Source: Acidilobaceae archaeon (GTDB lineage Archaea; Thermoproteota; Thermoprotei_A; Sulfolobales; Acidilobaceae). From it: 26,702 nucleotides of DNA. Below are positions 14,062 through 21,626 of this stretch, piece after piece (position 1 is the first letter of the stretch; the number at the start of each line of letters is the position of its first letter). The notes under the pieces were generated by a model. That model searched no databases. It was not told the DNA's origin and worked only from the letters and a program-made list of their open reading frames with translations. The stretch covers positions 1 through 26,702 of the forward strand of contig JALWEW010000101.1 in the NCBI GenBank assembly GCA_027039295.1. The letters run 5' to 3'. Both the position numbers and the translations under genes were made by a program.

Positions 14062-15597
14062 CTATCGCTCCTCTCCACATCTAACCCTGCCCAGGGCCCT
14101 AGAGAGCATCCAGCACAGACTATCCGGCTCGCCTAGGATCTCGGCTTCAACACCAATACGCTTCGCAATGGCTAGGAGTGCCCGTATCTCGGAAATAAGG
14201 ACTTTCAAGACCCGGTCTTCGTGGTAGCTATGTGGGTAGTCGGCGTGTATCGTGGGGTAGACGCCACATAACTCCTTCGGGATAAGGCCTAAGTAGGGCG
14301 AATAGTATACTACGTAGCCATCCTCGCTTGAGCCGCGCCTACAGGCCTCGATGGAGGAGGGTAGGGGCCTCAGAACCAGCCTCTTAGGCCTAAGGCGCTT
14401 GAGCTTCTCGGGTAGGTAGTGGGCTAGCACCCGGGACCGGAGCCTGGTCAGCCTCGGGTTCCATAGGCTCTCAAAGCCGTAGAGCCTAAGGCCCCTAACC
14501 CTCGGCTTCACGCGAGGCGTGTGGGCATCGAGGATCGAGTGAGCCCTCCTCATCTTCAGCAGGGCCCTGTAGGCGGCGGGGTGGCGCCTGGCAGTCTCTT
14601 CTAGGAGCTCCCAGAGCCTCCCCTCCCTTATGGCCTGCCTCACCCTCTTGAGGGTCCTCGAGATCACGTGTAGGTTATGCAGCGCCAAGAGCCTGGTTCT
14701 ATCCTCCCTCGGCATCTCGGCCAGCTCACGTGGGCTGTAGCGGCTGCAGACCGGGCACTCGCAGGGCAGGTAGTCTAGGTCATCCACGCGGTATACACCA
14801 TACTCTGTAATGTACCTGCCGTCTCGGGCGTAGATTATGTAGCTCGCGCTATCGAATGTGTCAACGCCTAGGGCGACGGCGAACGGGATTATGAGGGGAT
14901 GCCCAGCGCCAAAGAGGTGCACTGGCCTCCCGGGTGGCAGCGCCTTCTTAGCCGCGATGATCATATCTATTATTATGTCGTATCTATACTTTTCCAGGAA
15001 GACTGTTGGGCTCCCAATACCATACATCCTGTAGGGGGAGCTAGCCGCGTGGCGAGCGCTAGCTTCTACCAGATCTAGATAGCGGCCCCCTTGAATTGGT
15101 AGGACCCATAGCACGTCATCGCTCGCAGGGTCTATCACCCTGAGCGCCTCCCGCGAGCGCCTGATGGTCTCGTTAACTGTTTTCTCGGCCTCTAAGCGGT
15201 TAACATCACCTGTGGGGACATCGAGGATAACGCCTATGTCAGGCTTGAGGACCTCCTTCTGGTACAGTAGTATCTCATCTTGGGTTACCTTAATATCACC
15301 ATATTCTAGTATCTGATAAGCCCCCGAGTCCGTCATAACGACTCCGCGCCAGCCAAGCAGCTCCTTTATGTCGCCTTGTGGCTTCGGACCATACCTCTTA
15401 TAGGCTAAGTAGGCGTTTGTGATAACCTGCTCGAAGCCCGCCTCGGCTATTAGGTCTAGACCTAGCTCCTGGCGCATCGGGTCAATAACAGGGAAGAACG
15501 CGGGGGTCTCAAGCTTACCACTGCGCAGGTGTAGTTTAGCAATACGGCCCGCCAGGTCTACGTCTAAGATCTCGAAGGCGCCTATAGGGCCTCCCAT
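14062..15597 (-). CDS. tgtA: Archaeosine tRNA-guanine transglycosylase, catalytic part
   Basis: Exchanges guanine-15 of archaeal tRNAs for preQ0, the first tRNA-bound step toward archaeosine. Seen: TDSGAYQ (Asp 90, base recognition), LPIQGGRYLDL, HLFGAGHP, VDTFDSASY (Asp 249, nucleophile), and the zinc site CECPVC (Cys 279, 281, 284) with HNLH downstream. At 511 aa it retains part of the C-terminal region (SYHEDRVLKVLISEIRALLAIAKRIG-like segment split by family features) but has no PUA domain, which full-length enzymes carry. A separate PUA protein at 12849-13313 matches the missing part. ATG 15597 starts 18 nt below the SmAP3 stop, so the two form an operon. It is convergent with the PAC2 gene, leaving only 5 nt between stops. 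Confidence 0.93.
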   Translation of the reverse strand: MGGPIGAFEILDVDLAGRIAKLHLRSGKLETPAFFPVIDPMRQELGLDLIAEAGFEQVITNAYLAYKRYGPKPQGDIKELLGWRGVVMTDSGAYQILEYGDIKVTQDEILLYQKEVLKPDIGVILDVPTGDVNRLEAEKTVNETIRRSREALRVIDPASDDVLWVLPIQGGRYLDLVEASARHAASSPYRMYGIGSPTVFLEKYRYDIIIDMIIAAKKALPPGRPVHLFGAGHPLIIPFAVALGVDTFDSASYIIYARDGRYITEYGVYRVDDLDYLPCECPVCSRYSPRELAEMPREDRTRLLALHNLHVISRTLKRVRQAIREGRLWELLEETARRHPAAYRALLKMRRAHSILDAHTPRVKPRVRGLRLYGFESLWNPRLTRLRSRVLAHYLPEKLKRLRPKRLVLRPLPSSIEACRRGSSEDGYVVYYSPYLGLIPKELCGVYPTIHADYPHSYHEDRVLKVLISEIRALLAIAKRIGVEAEILGEPDSLCWMLSRALGRVRCGEER

Positions 15598-15615
15598 CCC
15601 CGAATCCCGCTCACT

Positions 15616-16062
15616 CTAGACCTTAACGCCCTTCTGCCTGAGGTACTCCCTGAAGAGGCTATAAGCCCTATGCGCGAGTGCTCCCGAGCCCTCTACTCCA
15701 TCCTTTGTAACTCTCACCCCGCGGCCTATCTCGACTACGCCTAGGTCCTTGTAGACCCTAACTAGGTGCCTCTCGATCCCACCATGCTTTACTATGAAGT
15801 CGGCGAACTCTTCGGGGTCGAACACACTATACTCGGGTGCCAGGATCTCTGATATAACGTCGCCTCTGATGATGATTAGGGGTATACTAGCGCCTTCGGC
15901 TTCGGACGCGTCTAGGAGCGCGAGAGTAAGCGTCTGGGGGTCTATGCCCTCCAGCTTACCCTTGTAGGTCCTACCATCCCTTAGCTTGACCGTGACCTCC
16001 TGCCCCATGAGTGATAATATCTTTGAGGTTAGCCTCCTAAGGGGCTCTGTGGGGTAGGCCAT
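15616..16062 (-). CDS. Sm-like archaeal protein SmAP3 type
   Basis: An Lsm protein with a C-terminal extension, as described for crenarchaeal SmAP3. The Sm fold covers about residues 8-75: Sm1 SKILSLMGQEVTVKLRDGRT followed by YKGKLEGIDPQTLTLALLDA, and Sm2 PLIIIRGDVISEIL. The next 75 residues form an extra alpha/beta domain (DPEEFADFIVKHGG, VRVYKDLGVVEIG). The ORF can be extended to 16110, but that extension contains the likely TATA box (16094-16104). The ATG at 16062 with GGTG before it gives a leader of about 11 nt and is preferred (148 aa). The protein presumably forms rings that bind RNA. It is followed by tgtA. Confidence 0.85.
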   Translation of the reverse strand: MAYPTEPLRRLTSKILSLMGQEVTVKLRDGRTYKGKLEGIDPQTLTLALLDASEAEGASIPLIIIRGDVISEILAPEYSVFDPEEFADFIVKHGGIERHLVRVYKDLGVVEIGRGVRVTKDGVEGSGALAHRAYSLFREYLRQKGVKV

Positions 16063-16093
16063 GTGCTTGCACCAGGGTTGGAGCGCCTGGGAG

Positions 16094-16104
16094 TTAATAA
16101 AAAG
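16094..16104. promoter_or_regulatory. Shared TATA box between SmAP3 and Rpo8
   Basis: TTAATAAAAAG on the plus strand (CTTTTTATTAA on the minus) is the only AT-rich element between these divergent genes. Its centre is about 37 nt from the SmAP3 ATG (16062) and 44 nt from the Rpo8 GTG (16143), giving predicted leaders of about 11 and 19 nt. Each leader has a G-rich ribosome site. Position also excludes the longer SmAP3 start at 16110. Confidence 0.6.
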
Positions 16105-16142
16105 CTCCATCCCTCCAGCCTAGCCTCAGCGGGGCGAGGCAC

Positions 16143-16523
16143 GTGGAACTGGAGCTTGAAGGCGAGGTCGTAGAGGTGAACCCAGGGCGACTGAGGGGGC
16201 AGAGGATAGCTAAGCTAAGGTCTAGCGATGGTGGAGAGGTAATATTTGATGTTATAGAGGATCTGCTCTCCCTAGACAAGGGTGATAGAGTAAGAATAGT
16301 GATAGCCGATGAGAGGCCCTTCGAGGGGGCCCTGGAGTCGTATGACTTCTGCGGCCACGGGTACCTTGTGGAGTCCGAGGAGATAGCAGGTAAGACTATC
16401 CTCTCTCTATGGGGCATACTCTTCTTGTTTAATAGAAAGCTAGGGCTCAAACTGAACAAGAAATACTACTTGTGTATCCAGAAGAGTGCCCAGGATCTCC
16501 GCCGGGGACCCCCCCACCGCTAA
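16143..16523 (+). CDS. rpo8: RNA polymerase subunit Rpo8 (RpoG)
   Basis: Crenarchaeal homologue of eukaryotic Rpb8, an auxiliary subunit on the polymerase surface. The 126-aa sequence begins with ELELEGEVVEVNPGRLRGQR, continues with an OB-like set of strands (EVIFDVIEDLLSL, DRVRIVIADERPFEGALESYD, CGHGYLVESEE) and the family-typical closing strand KTILSLWGILFLFN. The last 25 residues are basic and not typical of the family. GTG 16143 follows GGGGCGAGG. The downstream HerA gene probably starts 29 nt after the stop; both may share one transcript. Presence of this subunit supports a crenarchaeal source. Confidence 0.8.
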   Translation: MELELEGEVVEVNPGRLRGQRIAKLRSSDGGEVIFDVIEDLLSLDKGDRVRIVIADERPFEGALESYDFCGHGYLVESEEIAGKTILSLWGILFLFNRKLGLKLNKKYYLCIQKSAQDLRRGPPHR

Positions 16524-16552
16524 GTCCCTACTCCAGTCTACCGGGGAGCCTT

Positions 16553-18130
16553 GTGAATGGCGTCCTCGGGAGGCTGGACAGGATCCCTCGGGCTCTGAGG
16601 CTCTTACTTGGCATTGCATCCTCGCTAGCCCTTCTGGCTTACTCCGGCATAGTAAGTATTAGTGAATTCAAATATATAATTATTCTGTTATTAGTGGCGA
16701 TTTCTCTCGCTGTGGTAGCGGTGACTGAGCCGCGGAGGAAGGCGGTAGTTGATGCTAGTGAGAGGCCTGCTGTGGCGTTGAGGATTAAGGCGCTCGACGA
16801 GTCAGCGCCGGAGGCTCTTGCTAGGATACTCAAGGACAGGGCAGCCAGGACCGGGCTCGAATACATTGTGACGTCGCTGATCAGCCCGGAGGGGAGTGAC
16901 TCGCTGTTATTGATCATCGGGCCGCGCGATTCCCAGGTGCTAGTCGAGTCTGAGATAATAGCCTCTCTGGCTTCGGCGCTTAAGAACTTCAGGGTAGAGG
17001 TCATCAATGGCCCTCCTCCCCGCATCTCATCACTAGTGGAGGCTATGAGGCCTCGAAGAGGGTCGCTTCCCATAGTGATGGCTGGCAGCGCTATGAGGGA
17101 GGCTGCTAGCCGGCCGCACGGCAGAGCAGTTTATATTGGTAGAAGAATAGATAGTCCTGTGGATGTCCCCATAGCTATTGACGTAAATGATGTACTTGGT
17201 CATGTAGGCATCTTTGGCTCCACGGGGACAGGCAAGAGCACGACAGCCGCCACACTAGCATGCCGCCTTTACAGAGAACTCGATTGGAGCGTGGTTGTAC
17301 TCGATTGGGCGGGCGAGTACGCGAGGCTGCTATCACCGTGTAGACCGCGGGTTCTAGACCCTGTTAGAGACGGCGTTGGTGTGTGGCCCACCTCAGGAGA
17401 TGACGGTGAGGGACTTGTTGAGGTACTCAGTTCAGCTCTAGACCTAAGCGGGCCCCAAGCATACCTACTAGACAAGGTCGTCTCGAGCCGAGTCCCCGAG
17501 AGCGCTAGAGAGCTCCTTGAGGCGATTGAGGCTCTGCCCGAGGAGAGCAAATGGGATCGGGAGGTCAAGAGGGGACTCCTAAGGAAGATAGGCATACTCG
17601 CCAATAGGTATCCTGGGTTGTTCGCGAAGAGTGCCGAGCCCCTCTCCACGGAGGGCCTCGTGGTTGTCGAGTCGAGTAGCATAAGGACGAGCTTCGCCCG
17701 GAGGGCGTTCGAGCTGCTCCTTCTGGCTAGTGAATACTATTGGAGAGTCGAAAACAGTCTACCACCCGCTATCTACATAGTGGATGAGGCTCACAACGTC
17801 TTTAGTGGGGAGCAGGGTTTCCTAGCGCGCCTCATGGCGGAGTCCAGGAAGTATGGGATGAGTATAGTAGTCATAACGCAGTCTCCGTCGAGTGTGGAGC
17901 CGCTGGTTCTCAATACCTCAACGAAGATTGTGCATGCCCTGCGCGCGGCTAGCGACAAGAATTTCATAGCGGACACTCTAGGCCTCAGGCCTTCCCTGAG
18001 GGACCGGATCTCTAAGCTGCGGGCTGGTGAAGCGTTACTCTACGCTCCCTCTCTCGGGGAGCCAGTTATTGTGAAGATCGAGTTCCCCCAGCCAGCTACT
18101 GACAAGCTCGACCAGGGACTCATCTTTTAG
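16553..18130 (+). CDS. Membrane-anchored HerA/VirB4-type ATPase (CedB candidate)
   Basis: A 525-aa P-loop ATPase with two N-terminal membrane helices. Residues about 14-35 (RALRLLLGIASSLALLAYSG) and 40-58 (YIIILLLVAISLAVVAV) are the helices; a basic segment follows. The HerA/FtsK-like motor has a barrel segment ending in GRRIDSPVDVPIAIDVND, Walker A GSTGTGKS (222-229), VVLDWAGEY, Walker B IYIVDEAHN and VVITQSPSS. Membrane anchoring separates it from the soluble repair HerA, which partners NurA (absent here). The crenarchaeal Ced DNA-import system uses such an ATPase, CedB. GTG 16553 behind GGGGAG is preferred over GTG 16472, which would overlap Rpo8 by 52 nt and add a Pro-rich tail. The 3' end overlaps the AK6 gene by 96 nt. 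Confidence 0.82.
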   Translation: MNGVLGRLDRIPRALRLLLGIASSLALLAYSGIVSISEFKYIIILLLVAISLAVVAVTEPRRKAVVDASERPAVALRIKALDESAPEALARILKDRAARTGLEYIVTSLISPEGSDSLLLIIGPRDSQVLVESEIIASLASALKNFRVEVINGPPPRISSLVEAMRPRRGSLPIVMAGSAMREAASRPHGRAVYIGRRIDSPVDVPIAIDVNDVLGHVGIFGSTGTGKSTTAATLACRLYRELDWSVVVLDWAGEYARLLSPCRPRVLDPVRDGVGVWPTSGDDGEGLVEVLSSALDLSGPQAYLLDKVVSSRVPESARELLEAIEALPEESKWDREVKRGLLRKIGILANRYPGLFAKSAEPLSTEGLVVVESSSIRTSFARRAFELLLLASEYYWRVENSLPPAIYIVDEAHNVFSGEQGFLARLMAESRKYGMSIVVITQSPSSVEPLVLNTSTKIVHALRAASDKNFIADTLGLRPSLRDRISKLRAGEALLYAPSLGEPVIVKIEFPQPATDKLDQGLIF

Positions 18131-18664
18131 CCAGTCAACGCGAAAGCCCGGTTTCCATTTACATAGAAGATCTAGTATAATGTGGAGGGTCTCCAGGGGG
18201 CTCCTGCCTGTGGTGTCAACCTCGAATACGTAGTGCCTATGATCCCATAGTGCTTCGTGGTAGTAGTTAAGAGCTTCAGCCACAACGTTTTCCAGCACCT
18301 TAGGCCTCGGCCATCCACGTCCTTCAAGGCGCCTCTCCAAGATCCTAGGATCCAGTCTCAGCAAGACTACAGCCAGCGTCGAAGACTGCATAAAATCAAG
18401 GAGGGACTCAGGATACACGGTTGAAGCTATAACGCACCCCCTCTTTGAGGCGTTGACGAGAGCCCTGGCCACAATCTCAACGCCTTCAGGGCTCAGCACA
18501 CTAGTGTAGCGGCCCGTGGGATCGGAGCCCGCTACTCCTAGCGAGATGGCGAGTTCTGAGGTCTCGTAGACCGTGCAGCCGAGTTCGGAGGAGAGGAGTC
18601 TGGATAGTGTGCTCTTCCCGGTGCCGGGGACGCCAGCTACAAGTAGGACGTAATCATCGTGCAT
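18035..18664 (-). CDS. AK6/Fap7-type adenylate kinase
   Basis: Small nucleotide kinase/ATPase whose eukaryotic relative Fap7 acts in late maturation of the small ribosomal subunit. Seen: P-loop GVPGTGKST (11-19), a lid-like region LLRLDPRILERRLEGRGWPR (about 100-119) and the family pattern PKVLENVVAEALNYYHEAL, which matches the RGY-K-ENV-AE motif of AK6. The C-terminal VDWL, common at the end of the family, is followed by about 30 extra residues read across the 3' end of the HerA gene. The ATG at 18664 has a TATA box at 18699-18706 upstream and a leader near 13 nt. It is transcribed separately from the thermosome gene before it. Confidence 0.85.
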   Translation of the reverse strand: MHDDYVLLVAGVPGTGKSTLSRLLSSELGCTVYETSELAISLGVAGSDPTGRYTSVLSPEGVEIVARALVNASKRGCVIASTVYPESLLDFMQSSTLAVVLLRLDPRILERRLEGRGWPRPKVLENVVAEALNYYHEALWDHRHYVFEVDTTGRSPLETLHIILDLLCKWKPGFRVDWLKDESLVELVSSWLGELDLHNNWLPERGSVE

Positions 18665-18698
18665 GCTCTAACCGGGCAGGAGTATAGGGGTTTAGGGG

Positions 18699-18706
18699 AT
18701 AAAAGC
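18699..18706 (-). promoter_or_regulatory. TATA box for the AK6 gene
   Basis: CTTTTATC on the minus strand lies in the 69-nt gap between the thermosome stop and the AK6 start. Its centre is about 38 nt before the ATG at 18664, which predicts a 13-nt leader. It is the only AT-rich box in the gap. Confidence 0.5.
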
Positions 18707-18733
18707 GGGCTAGTGGGGGTTCGAGTTAGGGGG

Positions 18734-20371
18734 TTACTCCTTCTCCTCTTCCTCCTTCTTCTCGCTCTTCTTCTCCTCTTCCTCCGTTCTCTTAGCGGCG
18801 ATTACATCGTCGATCCTTAGTATGAGTGTTGCCACCTCGGTGCCAGCCTTCAGGGCGTTTATCTTCACGCGTGCCGGCTCTATGACGCCCCTCTCCCACA
18901 TGTCAACTATCTCGCCGGTCTCGATGTCAATGCCGTGCCACTTCTTGCCCTCGGCGTGAGCGGAGGTTAGGTCCATTAGCACGTCTATCGGGTCATGGCC
19001 GGCGTTGTAGGCTAGGGTCTGGGGTATCGATTCGATTGCCCTGATGTAAGCCTCTATGGCAAGCCTCTCCTTCTCGGCCAGTGTCTTGATGTACTCCCTT
19101 AGAGCCTTTGCGACCTCGGCCTCTATGGCGCCGCCGCCAGCGACTATCCTACCGTCCATTACTGCGTCAGCTACAGCGTTCAGGGCGTCTCTCAGCGCTC
19201 TCTCGGCCTCATCTACTAACCTCTCGAAGCCGCCGCGTATGAGTATTGTTACGCTTCTTGGGTTCTTTGCTCCCTCTATGAAGATCATCTTGTCTTCTCC
19301 TACCTTGCGCTCCTCCACTAGCTCTGCGTAGCCTAGGTCCTCCGGCTTCAGGTCGTCGATGTTCGTTACTATCCTAGCTCCCGTCGCCCTGGCTATCTTC
19401 TCTATGTCGCTCCTCTTAACCCTCCTCACGGCCATGATGCCGTGCTTCGCGAGGTAGTGCTGCGCAACCTCGTCAATACCCTTCTGAGTAATCACCACAT
19501 TAGCACCAGTAGCAGCAATCTTCTCCACCTTCTCCGCCAGGATTCTCTCCTGCTTCTCCATCATCCTCTTTATGAGTTCGGGGCTCGTTATGCTTACCTC
19601 CATGTCCAGCTCGGGCTTTTCTATCTCTAGTGGGGCGTCTAGCACGGCTATCTTAGCGTTCTCAACCCTCCTAGGCATGTCTGGGTGCACGACCTCCTTG
19701 TCGAGCACGATGCCCTTGACCAGCCTTGTGTCGAAGATGCTGCCACCGTGCTTCTTTATCATGCCGACATTGTTGAGGTCGACGTACCACTTGTCGCCGC
19801 GCTTCTCGGCTATGGCCTTGACGGCCTCTACTGCTATGCGTGCTAGGTGCTCCTTGGCGTCGCGTACGGCCTTGCTATTGAGGCTCGTCCTTGCGACTAG
19901 GAGTAGCTTTTCGTCGTCATCTATGCTCACAGGCTCAGCTATGGATTCTATGGTCTCTATGGCCTTTGCTAGGGCCTTCTTGTAGCCCTCTATGATTATC
20001 GTTGGGTGTATATTCTTGTCGAGGAGCTTCTCGGCCTCCCTGAGGAGCTCGCCCGCGAATATTACCGCGGTCTTAGTGCCATCGCCAGCCTCCTCGTCCT
20101 GGCCCTTCGCTATCTGGACAAGCATCTTCGCGGCGGGGTGCTGTATGTCCATCTTGTCGAGGATGGTAGCTCCGTCGTTTGTAATCGTTATGTCGCCCAG
20201 GCTGTCCACTAGCATCTTGTCCATACCCTTGGGACCATAGGTGGTCTTGAGGATCTCAGCGACGGCCCTAACGGCCATTATGTTGCTCCTGAGAGCCTCC
20301 CTGCCGTAGGTCCTCTGGGTGCCCTCCTTCAGTATGATTACTGGAATCCCCGTGGGCTCGACAGCCGCCAT
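18734..20371 (-). CDS. Thermosome subunit (group II chaperonin)
   Basis: ATP-driven cytosolic protein-folding chaperonin. The 545-aa protein has the full equatorial-intermediate-apical layout: KTTYGPKGMDKMLVDSLGDI and TNDGATIL near the N-terminus, GDGTKTAVIFAGELL at about residue 90, an apical domain, IVAGGGAIEAEVAKALREY and HGIDIETGEIVDMWERGVIE near the C-terminus, ending in a Lys/Glu-rich tail. Alpha or beta type cannot be settled from one sequence. The ATG at 20371 preceded by GGTG is chosen over a GTG three codons earlier. A TATA box (20434-20441) predicts a leader of about 40 nt, longer than its neighbours. Confidence 0.96.
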   Translation of the reverse strand: MAAVEPTGIPVIILKEGTQRTYGREALRSNIMAVRAVAEILKTTYGPKGMDKMLVDSLGDITITNDGATILDKMDIQHPAAKMLVQIAKGQDEEAGDGTKTAVIFAGELLREAEKLLDKNIHPTIIIEGYKKALAKAIETIESIAEPVSIDDDEKLLLVARTSLNSKAVRDAKEHLARIAVEAVKAIAEKRGDKWYVDLNNVGMIKKHGGSIFDTRLVKGIVLDKEVVHPDMPRRVENAKIAVLDAPLEIEKPELDMEVSITSPELIKRMMEKQERILAEKVEKIAATGANVVITQKGIDEVAQHYLAKHGIMAVRRVKRSDIEKIARATGARIVTNIDDLKPEDLGYAELVEERKVGEDKMIFIEGAKNPRSVTILIRGGFERLVDEAERALRDALNAVADAVMDGRIVAGGGAIEAEVAKALREYIKTLAEKERLAIEAYIRAIESIPQTLAYNAGHDPIDVLMDLTSAHAEGKKWHGIDIETGEIVDMWERGVIEPARVKINALKAGTEVATLILRIDDVIAAKRTEEEEKKSEKKEEEEKE

Positions 20372-20433
20372 TTTCCACACCCCCTGTTACCCGGGTCCTC
20401 CTAAGCTCCCAGCAGTCCCTTATGGCTACACTT

Positions 20434-20441
20434 CTATATAA
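20434..20441 (-). promoter_or_regulatory. TATA box for the thermosome gene
   Basis: TTATATAG on the minus strand (CTATATAA on the plus), the strongest AT box in this divergent region. The predicted transcription start is near 20412, about 40 nt before the ATG at 20371. I saw no clear heat-shock operator in the leader. Confidence 0.55.
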
Positions 20442-20477
20442 GCCTTGCGCTCTCCCTGCCGCGCAGGCCACGTAGAA

Positions 20478-20484
20478 CTATAAA
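20478..20484 (+). promoter_or_regulatory. TATA box for ribosomal protein S17e
   Basis: CTATAAA on the plus strand, about 40 nt before the S17e ATG. The predicted transcription start near 20507 leaves a leader of about 14 nt containing GGGTGG. It is distinct from the thermosome box 40 nt away. Confidence 0.6.
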
Positions 20485-20520
20485 CCCGGGGTCAACAGGG
20501 GAGGACCCACGGGTGGCCTC

Positions 20521-20739
20521 ATGGGAAAGGTGAGGACTGCACTCGTGAAGAGGACCGCTAGGAAGCTCCTAGAGATGTACCCGGATCTATTCACTAGGGA
20601 CTTCGAGCATAATAAGAAAGTTGTGAGCACGTTGATTGAGTATAGATCTAAGAAGCTTAGAAACCAAATCGCTGGTTATATAACGCATCTAATAAAAATC
20701 AGGGAGAGGCAGGCAGCGCGCGAGAAAGAGGAGGCGTGA
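20521..20739 (+). CDS. rps17e: Ribosomal protein S17e
   Basis: Small-subunit protein shared by archaea and eukaryotes. The 72-aa sequence starts MGKVRTALVKRTARKLLEMY, continues with PDLFTRDFEHNKKVVSTL and has the signature SKKLRNQIAGYITHL. Length and sequence are typical of the archaeal form. GGGTGG lies 6 nt before the ATG. The following gene has its own TATA box and is probably a separate transcript. Confidence 0.96.
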   Translation: MGKVRTALVKRTARKLLEMYPDLFTRDFEHNKKVVSTLIEYRSKKLRNQIAGYITHLIKIRERQAAREKEEA

Positions 20740-20807
20740 GGAGGCAGAGCCGAGAGTCGAGGGGCCAGTCAATTCTGGGTTACGATTGCAGCCGTGCCAG
20801 TGCTCCG

Positions 20808-20815
20808 TTATAGTA
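20808..20815 (+). promoter_or_regulatory. Likely TATA box for the MoaD-PRT fusion gene
   Basis: TTATAGTA in the 107-nt gap after S17e. Its centre is about 36 nt before the GTG at 20847, giving a leader near 10 nt with a G-run (CGGGGGGGCG). The rest of the gap is GC-rich and shows nothing I can name. Confidence 0.45.
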
Positions 20816-20846
20816 TCCGGGCCGCCTGTACCCGGGGGGGCGTTGG

Positions 20847-21626
20847 GTGCCTGAGGGAGAGGCTCCGACCGCTAGCAATCTCGAATTCGCGGGAAACGTG
20901 CGGGTGGTTTTCCTCGGCGGCTTAGCGCACGACCTCGGCACCAGGGAGGTGGAGGTTAAGGCTAAGACCTGGGTCGAGGCTCTGCAGATACTCAGGAACA
21001 GGTATGGAGTCCTCGCTGGCGTTATCGACGAGAACGGTAGGCCGAGGCCGGGCTATCTCGTATTCGTAGATGGTGTCGACTCAAGGATAGCTCTGCCCGG
21101 CAGGGCTCGGGAGATAGTTATACTACCGGTAAATCATGGTGGGCTGGAGACCCTGGAGCTCTCCTGGAGCGATGTAGAGGAATTATCGTATCGTGTGGCA
21201 GAGAAGATCATAAGGGATGGCAGGGAGATAGATGTTATTGTAGGCGTTCTCAGGGGAGGTATAATACCTGCCAGGATAATCGCCGACGTTCTGGGAGTCC
21301 CCGACTTGGAGACTGTTGAGGTGAAGCTCTATGAGCGTGCTGGCGTCCGCGGGAGGCGCCCCTACATCAGGAGACCACTGATAGGCGATATTAATGGTAG
21401 GAGGGTCCTGGTGGTCGATGACATTAGTGATAGCGGCTTGACACTGGAGACTATTGTAAACCTCCTCTCACTCTACGGCCCCAGTAGTTTGGTGACAGCT
21501 ACGCTCTACATAAAGCCGTGGACTAAGTTCGTGCCGGACTACTATGCTGCGAGCACAGATAAGTGGGTGGTCTTCCCTTGGGAGAGGAAGGAGGTGGAGA
21601 GAGAGCTAGGAAGGGCTCCACAATAG
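20847..21626 (+). CDS. MoaD/ThiS-like domain fused to phosphoribosyltransferase
   Basis: Two clear domains in 259 aa. Residues about 18-99 are a ubiquitin-like beta-grasp of MoaD/ThiS/SAMP type: VRVVFLGGLAHDLGTREVEV, a helix VEALQILRNRYG, LVFVDGVDSRIALPG and REIVILPVNHGG, ending at the Gly-Gly (98-99) that in free MoaD proteins is the adenylated C-terminus. Residues about 105-259 are a type I phosphoribosyltransferase of the Gpt/hypoxanthine-xanthine kind: GVLRGGIIPARIIAD, PRPP loop RVLVVDDISDSGLTL (186-200), and YIKPWTKFVPDYYAASTDKW. The substrate is presumably a purine base; what the ubiquitin-like part does is unknown. It is not a frameshift artefact, since one frame spans both. The next gene overlaps its 3' end. 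Confidence 0.85.
   Translation: MPEGEAPTASNLEFAGNVRVVFLGGLAHDLGTREVEVKAKTWVEALQILRNRYGVLAGVIDENGRPRPGYLVFVDGVDSRIALPGRAREIVILPVNHGGLETLELSWSDVEELSYRVAEKIIRDGREIDVIVGVLRGGIIPARIIADVLGVPDLETVEVKLYERAGVRGRRPYIRRPLIGDINGRRVLVVDDISDSGLTLETIVNLLSLYGPSSLVTATLYIKPWTKFVPDYYAASTDKWVVFPWERKEVERELGRAPQ

Noticed and set aside
16063..16110. Longer start of the SmAP3-type protein
   Set aside because: The extension contains the TATA-like sequence itself, so it cannot be part of an mRNA made from that box.
16472..16552. N-terminal extension of the HerA-like ATPase into Rpo8
   Set aside because: Pro-rich, non-conserved residues; the GTG at 16553 has GGGGAG at proper spacing and removes the overlap.
19572..19985. 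Plus-strand frames of up to 137 codons within the thermosome gene
   Set aside because: They are antisense to a fully conserved chaperonin and are dominated by Ser, Leu and Met.
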